DNA of 35,459 nt, taken from positions 1 through 35,459 of the forward strand of contig JAMYWO010000361.1 of the NCBI GenBank assembly GCA_024220525.1, read 5' to 3'. How positions within the stretch are numbered: the stretch's first letter is position 1; each line of letters opens with the position of its first letter. Positions 1-9,290 of the stretch are shown here, in pieces. Below the pieces are notes generated by a model that did no database searches, was not told the origin of the DNA, and saw only the letters and a program-made list of their open reading frames with translations. The stretch comes from Cochliopodium minus. Lineage: Eukaryota > Discosea > Himatismenida > Cochliopodiidae. The position numbers and the translations under genes are program-made.

Positions 1-78
1 ATAAAAAATAAAAAAATAAAAAAATAAAAAATAAAAAATAAAAAATAAAAAATAAAAAATAAAAAATAAAAAATAAAA
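1..78. repeat. (AAAAAAT)n microsatellite at left edge
   Basis: About ten uninterrupted units, mostly A6T with two A7T variants, fill the left edge. The same unit occurs inside a TFB2 intron (about 25207-25284) and, as its reverse complement, at the right edge. Confidence 0.9.
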
Positions 79-147
79 TTAATTAATGAAAATCAAAAAA
101 ATAATAAGAAAAATGATAATCTGATGAAAAAAGTAAAAAAATATAAT

Positions 148-2243
148 TCAAAAAAAATAGATAGATTCTTTACTTGGTATGAAACAAAATTCAAAGTATT
201 CCTCAATTTGTGAACAAATACCTATAGAAAGAAAAGTTGGAAAATTATTTAACTTTGAAAAATATTTTTAATAAAAACTTGAAAATAAAATAAAATAGGA
301 AAATAATAATTAATTAAAAGAAATAAAAAATAAAAAATAAAAATGAAAATAAAAATAATCAGTGAAATAAATAATAAGAAATAAAAAATAAAAATGAACA
401 ATTTTTTTAAATAAAAAAATTGAAAAAAATAGGAAAATAATAATTAAAAATAAAAAATGAAAAATGAAATGGAAAAAATAAAAATAATCAATAATAAAGG
501 TTCATGAAAAAATAATAATAAAAAATAATGATAGTTTTAAAAATTAATATATTATTTACCCTTTTGCCAATATTCTTCAGAGTGTTCACTACAACCAAAA
601 ACCAGATTAAAATAATCTACAAAACGATTCAGACAGCATCCGATGCCGTATGACTTGACTTTCTTGGAGAGCTCCAACCTGAAGTACTCTTTGGCTTGTC
701 TTTTGATTGTTCTTCCAACCATTTCTAACATCAAATAAGAGTTCCACCTGTCGTTTTCACATTGATACCTTACTCTTCCTGCATATCTAATATAAAAAAA
801 AAAATATAAAAATAAAAAAAAAAATGAATATAATAAAAATATAATAAAAAATATAATAAAAAAAATTTTCAAAATTAAATAAATAAAAATAGTAAATAAT
901 GAATAATGAATGGAAAATGAAAATGAATCAATAAATAATTGCAAAAATAAAAAAATATTGAAATAAATTTTAATTTGAAGAAATAAAATATTGAAAAAAA
1001 AGATAAAAATATTAATTTAAATACTAAAAAGTGAAAAAAATGAAAATGAAAAATGAAAAAATGAAAAATGAAAAAAATGAAAAAAAATGAAAAAAAAAAT
1101 GAAAAAAAAATGAAAAAAAAGAACAATAGATTGTAAAAAATAGTATACCTAATGTTGATTCCTTCAGAGTGCATTCTTTCAGTGAGACTTTTGGAAATCT
1201 CCACATTGGTATATTTTTTGTGCTTGGAAAAGACAGGGATCACTTCTTGGGAGAGCTTTTGGGAAAACTTCAAGATGATTTCGTTGAGAAACTTGTGGGC
1301 AAATTTTATTTCGTTGTTGCAAGTAGGCAATTGAGATCTTTTAAAAAAAAATTTTTTAATTTAAATATTATCTTAAAAAAATTCAAAATGCAAAAATTAA
1401 AATTAAAAGTAGAACAAGATTTAAAATTTCAAATTAAAACTAAAAATTAAATTTTAAAAGTGTAAGATTTATTTAAAAAAAAAACAAAAACAAAAAATGG
1501 TACATATCCAAAAACCCGGAAAAAGAGTCGGAGCCTTTAAAAAATTTTTAAAAACTTTCAATTTTATAAAATGATTGTTTATTATGTACAGAGAGGTATT
1601 TTGTAATTAGAAACAAACTCAGGGCGAAACATTCTGTAGAAAATGGACCCCTGTTTCTTTTTATCAATGTAGTCACAGGGCAAAAGTCTAGAAAAGTCCA
1701 ATATGTAATAGTTTCCATCATATCCTTTACAAAAAAAAAATTTAAAATTTTAAAAAAGTTTATTTTAAAAATAAATAAAATTTGCATTAATAAATAAATT
1801 TTGTTACAAATTTTATTAATAAAAATTTTTTTAACCTTTGTGTATTTCAATGTCCGCAGGAGTGTAGATGTTATTGTTTGAAGAATTTATTTTGTGTTTC
1901 TTCAAATTGAGTTTTTTTCCAATGGCATCTGCAAACTTTTTAGCAACGGGATCCGAAAAAGTGTAATTTTTGCCTCCATCTTGCGTTCTTAAATTTTATT
2001 AGTTAAATATTCAATTTTACACAATTTTTTTTGTTTTTTACCCGTAAACTAATGTAGATTTTCTCTCCGAAGATCCTTGTATGGGTAAAATACCTAAGAA
2101 AATAATTAAATCAAAAAATCAATTCATATTGAAAAAATGTAAAAATAATAGAAAAATAAATGAAAGAAGACTGAAAATTTTAAAACCAAAAATTATTTAT
2201 AACCTAGATATGATCAAATTTAAAATAATAATTTTTTATGTTT

Positions 2244-2280
<37 letters not shown>

Positions 2281-4159
2281 GCTCATTGCTATGAGCCTGT
2301 GTCCCAAATAGTCAATCAAACACATCAAAGGATATCTTAATATATATTTTTTAGAAAACTTATTTTAGCTGATGCTCAATAAAACATTTCGAACTATATT
2401 TACCTTAACCCCTCCATGTTTAATGAAGATACTTGACTCAGACATTTCAATTCATGCCCTGCAACTTTTTGGGATGCACTATTAAAAAATTTTTAAAATT
2501 TTAATTTCTACAATTTTGTTTTTAAATAAAAATAAAAACTACTTGGTGTTTCCGTTGAAAAGATTGTTTTTGTCAATGGCAAATTTGAACAAAATGTTTC
2601 CGACCACAACTAAAATTTTTTCAATAAAATAAAATCAATAAATTAAAAAAAAATTAAATTTATTAAAAAAAAAAAAAAATTAAATCTATTAAAAAAAAAA
2701 ATTACACTTCTCTCCACCCAATATTCCTCCTTTGTTAATCGGTTTTATCGTTTTCTCTTCAATAGGCAAACCGATTTCTTTAATGATGATTTTTCCATAT
2801 TGCTCTGAATCATGCAAAAAGTCATTCATTATGGTGGAAATTTGGTTGTACGTCCTCATTCTGATTTCATAAGTCCTTTAAAAAAAAAATTTTAAAAAAA
2901 AAAATTAAAAAGGTGAATTTATTTCAAGAAATAAATTATTGAAAAAAATATAAAAAATAAATCAAGAAAAATTAAAAAAATAAAAAAATAATTGAATTCC
3001 TTTTTTTTTTTTACCTTGTAGAGCTGTCTCTGAGTACTTTAAGACATTCATGAAATTGATCAAGGGCTTTGTTAACAAGGGTGGGAAGTTTGAGGGTAGT
3101 ATCAACTCTTTTATCGATGATAATTTTGATATTCTCGACATTGGAAGATTCCCTCTTGAAAAAAGCGTGATTGTTGTCGATCTTGATTTCTTTATTGGAA
3201 TTATCATACAGATTGGGAACCTTTTTCTTTAGATATCCTTTCTGCTTCAAATCTGATTCAGTGAATTGTCTCCTCACCTTCACATCTGTGGTGTATCCTG
3301 AGATCTCCAATAGATCATCGAGATCAGTATCGAGCATGGTGTAGGATCGATTTATTGAATCCTCTTCTGTTTCGTTGCTGTCTTTGAAATCCAGATCTTT
3401 TAATTCTTCGCTATCCACCATCAAATTGAAATACCCATCCATCGATTCTCTTCTTCCAGGATCCTCTCTTTTATCTTTGTCTTTGAAATCTAATGGCTTA
3501 TATCCTCCCTCTTCATTCTCGTCAACAATTTCCTTATAATTCTCATCTATTGGCTTATATCCTCCCTCTTTGTTTTCGATCATATCTTTATCCATGTAAT
3601 TCTCATCTATTGGCTTATATCCTCCCTCTTCATTTTCTTGAACATCTTGTCTTTTATCATTATAATTTATTGTATTATATACTCCATCTTCTATTGCATA
3701 CTTCCTCACATCACTCTTCATTTCTATATTCTCAATTTCTTTGATCCCCTCTTTGAACGATAAGGATAGAGATAATATATTGGATAATCTCTCCTCTTGA
3801 TGATAACTATTGGTATTGGGAAGAAAAGATGTCTTCTGAATCAATTCCTGATCCTTATTCTTATTGATTTTCTTTTCTTCTAGATATTTCTTTGCTGTTA
3901 TTTCGAGTGTTTCCATTAATTTTTCTCTCAATTGCTCATTCTTTGATAATGAATCATCTTCATTAATGATTATTCTATTATCGTATCTTGATAGTATCTT
4001 TCTGTAATAAAATTTTATTGTTAGTTATTCACCTTTCAATTATTTGATTATATTAAAATGTGACCCAAGAGGGACTGAACATGGAAGCAATCTTGGATAA
4101 ATGCCATGTTCTATCCATTCATCATCCATCTCATTTTCTCCCTTTTTTGTAGTTTCCAT
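148..4159 (-). CDS. CLU-domain (clustered mitochondria, CLUH/CluA-type) protein, 13 exons
   Basis: I do not see the usual C-terminal TPR half of CLU proteins. Exons, in coding order: 4065-4159, 3015-4001, 2706-2875, 2543-2609, 2404-2478, 2283-2335, 2042-2093, 1836-1987, 1590-1724, 1516-1534, 1149-1337, 560-786, 148/174-221. All phases agree. CLU hallmarks appear in order: GGILGGEKF with NILFKFAID, VAGHELK, YPLMCLIDYLGHRLIAMSILPIQG, IYTPADIEIH, GNYYILDFSRLLP, FRPEFV, SDSFSG, LTERMHSEGINIR, and FGCSEHSEEYW. The N-terminal ~330 residues are acidic and lineage-specific, with a three-fold EGGYKPI repeat. Animal and dictyostelid CLU proteins bind mRNAs for mitochondrial proteins and affect mitochondrial distribution; that role is inferred here. 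The last exon either stops at 148-150 (protein about 764 aa) or splices at 173 and continues beyond the window. The intron 2094-2282 appears to be GC-AG. Confidence 0.85.
1516..1534 (-). other. 19-nt microexon of the CLU gene
   Basis: It is bounded by a preceding AG and a following GT on the minus strand. It encodes the SDSFSG segment that follows the FRPEFV...PLC motif in CLU proteins. Including it keeps the frame open from the 1590-1724 exon into the 1149-1337 exon. Confidence 0.75.
2245..2276. repeat. A32 homopolymer in a CLU intron
   Basis: A 32-base A run (T run in the sense strand of the gene) lies a few bases past the apparent GC donor of the intron 2094-2282. Its true length is uncertain, as with any long homopolymer. 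Confidence 0.9.
3487..3631 (-). repeat. 60-bp coding tandem repeat (EGGYKPI motif) in the CLU-protein N-terminus
   Basis: Three tandem copies, about 20 codons each. The copies at 3541-3570 and 3601-3630 share 30 identical bases, and a third, more diverged copy starts near 3487. The encoded core is EGGYKPIDENY, in an acidic, probably disordered region. Confidence 0.85.
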
Positions 4160-4209
4160 TTTTTTATTTTCTTGTCTTTACTGCTTCAAAATTGAAAAAA
4201 AAAAAAGAA
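4160..4209. promoter_or_regulatory. 50-bp spacer between divergent CLU and F-box/SPRY start codons
   Basis: Only 50 bp separate the two inferred ATGs. The stretch is T-rich on the left and holds A12 on the right. Any promoter or 5' UTR must be shared, or must overlap the neighbouring gene. No specific factor site is recognised. Confidence 0.45.
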
Positions 4210-5787
4210 ATGAATGACCCTTTCCTTCACTTTGAAAAATTCCCCAAGCAAATAACTATAGAAATATTCTCATTTTTGACTATAAAAGAAATTGCTGTTG
4301 TGAGTTTGGTGAACAAATATATCAACAATCTAATAAATTCATCGGTATAAATATCTAACCAATTTCTTTTTGAATTCATTTTTAATTCTTTTCTTTTTCT
4401 CCAGACCTATGGAAATATCCTTTGGAAGATGGTGAGATTAAAAATTTTATATTTCGTTCAAGCTAAAATATGCATAATTATTTAGTTCTGCACCTACATG
4501 GGAATATTGAATGAAGAAGATGCATTAAATTTGAATGAAATTAATATATTAGAGGCAAAAGGTACCAAAATAAGATTGAAACTATTAATTTTATGAAAGA
4601 TAATCTGTTTCATGCTATGAATAATATCTCTGAAATAATAATGAATTTAAAACTGATATTTAACTTTTTGATCTTTTCGTGAACATATATTGTTATTGGG
4701 ATCCCTAACATCAAAAAATTTATAAATTTATTTTATTTCATTATTTTTTTGAATATTCAAAACAGATACAATAACATTTTGGAAAGAAGTATACAAATCA
4801 TTGAATCAGATAAAATGGGATAAAGATAAAAAGGGAAGCAAAATAGAATTAAGCGAAGATAGAAAATCATTTTTCTCAGGATACACATACTACAACTGGA
4901 ACTGCGTGCTTTCACATCAGGTTTTCAGAAAAGGAATTCACTACGTAGAAATAAAAGTAGACAAGGTAGATGGCGGATATATTTTTGTTGGGTAAAAAAA
5001 AAATTAAATTCCGAAAAAACTTTAATTTTTATTATTTCTTTATTTTAGTGTAGGTAAATTTTTTGAATCTCTCATAAAAATAATTTGAAATCAACTGTTA
5101 TATGCCAGCAACGCCAATTTCTATTCCCGTAAAACGAGTTTTTTTTTTTGAAAATTTATAAAAAATGATTTTAAATTTTTTTTATTAGTACGATAAGTGT
5201 ATTGGTACTAATGACAGTGCTCTGGTTGCTGGATATGATACCAGGTTAAAATTAATTTTATCTTGAATAATTAAATCATCATAAAATATAGGTTCGATAC
5301 CAAACACCATCCTAACACGATTAAAAATGAAGCTGTGAGTTTTTTTTTTTTGCTTTTTTTTTTTTATTACTTTCAAAGGTCGAGCTCATTGAAAGATTTC
5401 ATGGCGAACAGTTTATTGGTTTAATCATTGACATGCAAAAAAAACAATTATCTTATATTCTCGAAAACAAAACTACTCCCAGTAAACAGACCTCCATCTT
5501 CTTTCACATTAGTTTTTTCGTTTTAAATTATTTTTTTTTAACAGTTTTGGCTTATGAAAATATACCAGAAGGTGTTCATGTTTTTGCTTGTAACATTCAT
5601 TTTTTTTTTTCATTTTTTCTTGTCTTATTAACATTTTTAAATTTCTTTAGGCATCGCCAACAACTTTTTGTTGACTTTCACCAGGCACATCGTTGGATAT
5701 GATTCCATTGAAAAGTATTTAAAGGAAAGGAAAAAGTATCAGTCCACTTATATACCCAATAGTTTCACCACTCAAAGGATGAATTAA
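4210..5787 (+). CDS. F-box and SPRY domain protein (FBXO45-like architecture), 11 exons
   Basis: Probable substrate receptor of an SCF-type ubiquitin ligase: the F-box binds Skp1 and the SPRY domain recognises substrates (family knowledge). Exons: 4210-4344, 4405-4431, 4486-4561, 4766-4991, 5049-5053, 5109-5128, 5189-5244, 5292-5334, 5379-5481, 5545-5589, 5651-5787. They sum to 290 codons plus stop. Residues about 9-45 are the F-box (FPKQITIEIFSFLTIKEIAVVSLVNKY is its core span). Residues about 90-245 are SPRY: KIELSED, then WNCVLSHQVFRKGIHYVEIKVD, VGVAT, YDKCIG, ERFHGEQFIGLIID and LSYILEN. Positions 5049-5053 form a 5-nt exon needed to make VGVAT. The ~45-residue C-terminal tail is basic and Tyr-rich. 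Its SPRY resembles the FBXO45 class, but orthology is not proven. Confidence 0.85.
5049..5053 (+). other. 5-nt microexon (TGTAG) in the F-box/SPRY gene
   Basis: The five bases sit between TTTTAG and GTAAAT, so both splice sites are canonical. The upstream exon ends in phase 2 and the downstream exon 5109-5128 must be entered in phase 1; only these five bases bridge them. The result restores the conserved SPRY core VGVAT. Confidence 0.65.
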
Positions 5788-5928
5788 TTCATTTTTTGGT
5801 TGAATACATTTTATTCTTATGTGGATCCCTATTTAAAAAGAAAATCATAGAATATTTCCAAAAAAAAAACAAAATAAAATATTGAAAACCACCTCAACAC
5901 TTTTTTTTAGATTTTTGATTAGCAAAGA

Positions 5929-6771
5929 ATGAAAGAAGAAATTGATCTCAATGATTATGATTTGGATATCAGCAAAGAAAATAACAAGGAATTGTTGAAA
6001 AAGATCATAAGAAAAGGAAATGGAGATTACCCTGAGAAACATATACATATGGTGAGAGGTGAAATAAATCTATCTTCAATATTTAACCACAAAAATAAAA
6101 ATATACACATAAACTCAAAAAAATTTCTTCTTTCATTAATAAATAACCAATATTGATTCCATATAATGAACATATTTTTCTTTTTAGTTTTATACACAAA
6201 GAGATTATCAACTGGAGAAGTCTTGGAAAGCTGCCAAGATAGAGATAATCCCTATGTGGTGGGATTGAACAGAGGTGAGGTGATAAGAGGATTCGATGTT
6301 GGATTGGCCACGATGAGCAAGGGAGAGATAGCCAAATTCAAATGTCTTCCAAATTATTCCTATGGATATTATGGGCAACCTCCCAAAATACCAAGTATGA
6401 TAATAAAAAAATTATTTTAAATTAGCTGTATAAATTAAATTACATTGGAATTTAAAAATATCTTTAATATTTTATATAAAATATTGATAAATCAATAAAT
6501 GTGAAACCAATATTTAAATCTTTCCAAGATTTCTTATTATAATGTAATTTATCCTTTTTCTTATTAACTAGGCAACTCCATCATTTTGCTTGATGTGGAG
6601 GTTTTGGATTATCACGTAGGTCCTCCAGACAAAGGGCGCATGAAACCAAAGGAGCTCTTGGAGTTGGCCTTGAAGGAGAAAGAACTGGGTAACAAAGATT
6701 TCATCAATAAAGACGTTGATGGAGCTCTCAAACATTATGAAGAAGGTATCAAAAAAAATTTTTCTTTAAAA

Positions 6772-6802
<31 letters not shown>

Positions 6803-8852
6803 TATTTTTTTTTATTTTCATTTTTATTTTTTCTTTCAAATTTTTTATTTTCAAAATTTTTTTTTTTTTTAGTCATGTTGTGTTTCAAGCACATCCACGA
6901 TGAAGAAGACAAAAAACCAGGTTTGGAGACTTTGAAATCCACCAACTTGAACATGGCTGCTTGCTTTTTGCTCAAGAAGGACTATGAAAAAGCCCTCTAC
7001 AGATCCAACGAAGTAATTTACAAAGATGCAAACAACGCCAAAGTAAAATAAAATAAAAATTTTTTTTTAATTTTTTTTAATTTTATATTTTTTATTTTTT
7101 TATTTTTTTTCAATCTTTTTTTTTTGTTTTTTTTTACAATCTTTTTTTTTTTTTTTAAAAGGCTTTGTACCGTCGTTCACAAGCTCAGTTGGAGTTAGGT
7201 GAAATCTACAAAGCCAAGGACGACATCATCAAGGCAATCAAACTCGCTCCTAATGACAAAAACTTGAGACTTCACTTGATCAAATCCATATTAGAACTAA
7301 AGAAGAAAACAAAATGTAAATTTTTGATTATTTTGATTTTTATTTTTTTAATTTTTAATTTTTATTTTTTTTTTTATTTTTTATTTTTTATTTATTTTTA
7401 TTTTTTATTTTTTTATTTTTTTATTTATTTTTTATTTATTTTTATTTTTTATTTATTTTTTTATTTTTATTTTTATTTTTATTTTTTTACTTTATTTTAT
7501 ATTTTTTTTTATTATTATTATTTTTATTATATTTTTCCCAAAATATATTTGTTTTTTATCATTTATAATTTTTTTAAATTTTTTTCTTTTCAGTCAAAAC
7601 AATTTTTGGTTCACTTTTAAGAATGCTACTAATGGATCTCTCTACGAAGAAACCAAAACTCCTTATTTTTGGGAAGGTAGAAATTTTTAAATTAAAAATA
7701 AATTGAGCCAAATTTTATTTAACTTATTTTAAATTTTTAAGAAGAATTCATATTTGAATTAATTTTATTTTTCAATATTTTTAATTTAATTTATTTTTTT
7801 GATTTAATTTAATATTTTTTAAAATTAATTTTTTTGAAAAAGATTTAATTTATTTTACTTGCTTTAAAAACAATAAATAACTTTTTAATTTATGAAAATT
7901 TTTATTTTTATTTTTTTTTAAAAAAAAGGACCAAACCCAAAAGTGTTTTGGAAATCACAATAGGGAGAAGAAGTGGCAGGCAAATGATCATCGAGCTCTA
8001 TGCCGACAAAGTTCCCAGAACCGCCATCAACTTTAGATCGTTGTGCACAGGGGAGAAGGGTGAGGGCGCCAAGAACACTCTCCACTACTTAAGCACCTTC
8101 ATCCACAAGGTTGAGAAGGGTTTCGGAATCTATGGTGGTGATACCGAGCATAAGTATGGTTTGGGTGGTGAGAGTATCTATGGTAGCGATTTTGACAATG
8201 AGGGTTATCATTTCAAGCATGATTCTGAGGGTGTTTTGACGTAAAATTAACTTTTATTTATTTTTTTTTCATTTTTTTTATCTTTAATCTTTTTTTTTCT
8301 TTTTTCCATTTTTTATTTTCATTTTATTAATTTTTATTTTTATTTTTTCTAATTTTTATTTTATAATTTTTGTTTTATTTTTTATTTTTTGTTTTTTCAT
8401 TTTGTTAATTGGTTTTATTTGTTTTATTATTTTATTATTTTTGTTTTTACTATACAAAAGTTTAAATTTATTTTTTATTTTTGGTTTTTCTTTTTTTTTT
8501 TGTCCACTATCATTTTTTTTTTTTTTTTTCTTAATTTAATCAACAAAGTTTTACATTTTTTTTTAATTTTCATTGACTAATTTTATTTTTTTCACTTTTT
8601 TGTTTTTGTTTTCTTAACTTTTTTAAACAATTTCTTCTTTTTCAGCATGGTCAATAATGGAAAACAAAGAACACCTCTCTTTTCATGATCACTTGTAGAG
8701 CTGCTCCAGAATTGGACGACAAACAAGTAGTTTTTGGAAAAGTCATCGAAGGGTTGGATGTGTTGAAGAAAATCGAAAACTCTGAAACCAAGTCTTCAAG
8801 ACCTGTTGTTCCTATTCGTGTCTCTGGTTGTGGTGCTGTGGAGAATAATTGA
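5929..8852 (+). CDS. Dual-family immunophilin FKBP-TPR-cyclophilin (FCBP type); last three exons each 1 nt out of frame
   Basis: Exons: 5929-6058, 6188-6394, 6572-6745, 6873-7042, 7162-7315, 7594-7676, 7929-8240, 8646-8852. Residues about 25-135 are an FKBP PPIase: VRVLYTKRL, EVIRGFD with Phe in place of FKBP12 Trp59, and YSYGYYG. Then come about three TPRs with Hsp90-type carboxylate-clamp residues (KELGNKDF, NMAAC, KALYRRSQ). A cyclophilin domain ends the protein: PKVFLEITIG, IIELYADKVPRTAINFR, CTGEKGEG, GVLTMVNNGK and KQVVFGKVIEGLDVLKK. Splicing joins the TPR end directly to the cyclophilin start, so this is one gene. One T is lacking in each of the T4 runs at 7615-7618, 7946-7949 and 8680-8683; allowing for these, the frame spans 480 codons including stop. 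As read, translation would stop soon after exon 6. It may be intact with consensus errors, or a decaying gene. Likely Hsp90 co-chaperone/prolyl isomerase. Confidence 0.85.
7316..7593 (+). repeat. T-rich low-complexity intron of the immunophilin gene
   Basis: Intron 5 (GTAAAT...TTTCAG) is almost wholly T with scattered A, arranged as irregular (T4-6 A) units. It is typical of the sense-strand T bias of introns across the window. Confidence 0.8.
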
Positions 8853-9290
8853 TTATATTCCCAAGAAAAAAAAATTTATCAATAAATTATTTTAAAAAAT
8901 AAAAATTTGTATTGTAAGAGTTGTTCAAGTAGACCACTTCGAAGGAACCATTTTTTTTTAAATTTCTCTAAATTTAATTTGTTTTCAACCAACATTATTT
9001 AATGGAAAAAAAACTGAAAAATATGACTGTCAAGGAAGATTCATACAAAAAAAAAAAAAGAATCTTTTTTGTTTGAAGGTATCAAAACTTAATTTGAATC
9101 TTTCAACAAAAAAAATAAAAAAAATTGATTTCTCAAAAAAAAAAAATGGTGAATTCAAATTAATAGACAAATATATTTATAACTTAGCCATTCAATATAA
9201 TTAAAGGGTGAGGAAATAGGGAAGAAATATTATTTGAAAAATAAGTATGGGGAAGAAATATTTATTGTAATCGATCAAATAAATCGAAGA
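8853..9290. other. Intergenic region, no gene seen
   Basis: AT-rich spacer between the immunophilin stop and the first ATG of the zinc-finger/Sel1 gene. It has several A and T runs and no recognisable RNA gene or conserved ORF. It may contain an upstream exon of the next gene, whose open frame extends in without an ATG to about 9201. Confidence 0.6.

Noticed and set aside
1-78. Telomere at the left edge
   Set aside because: The unit has no G on either strand and also occurs inside an intron at 25207-25284.
7162-7620. A polypeptide of over 90 Phe/Tyr/Ile residues following the TPR domain
   Set aside because: It is read-through of the T-rich intron that begins with GTAAAT at 7316.
7948-8244. 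A stand-alone cyclophilin gene starting at a TTG/ATG near 7948
   Set aside because: The preceding exon reads smoothly into GPNPKVF through a canonical splice junction. No in-frame ATG precedes the cyclophilin core in the observed frame.
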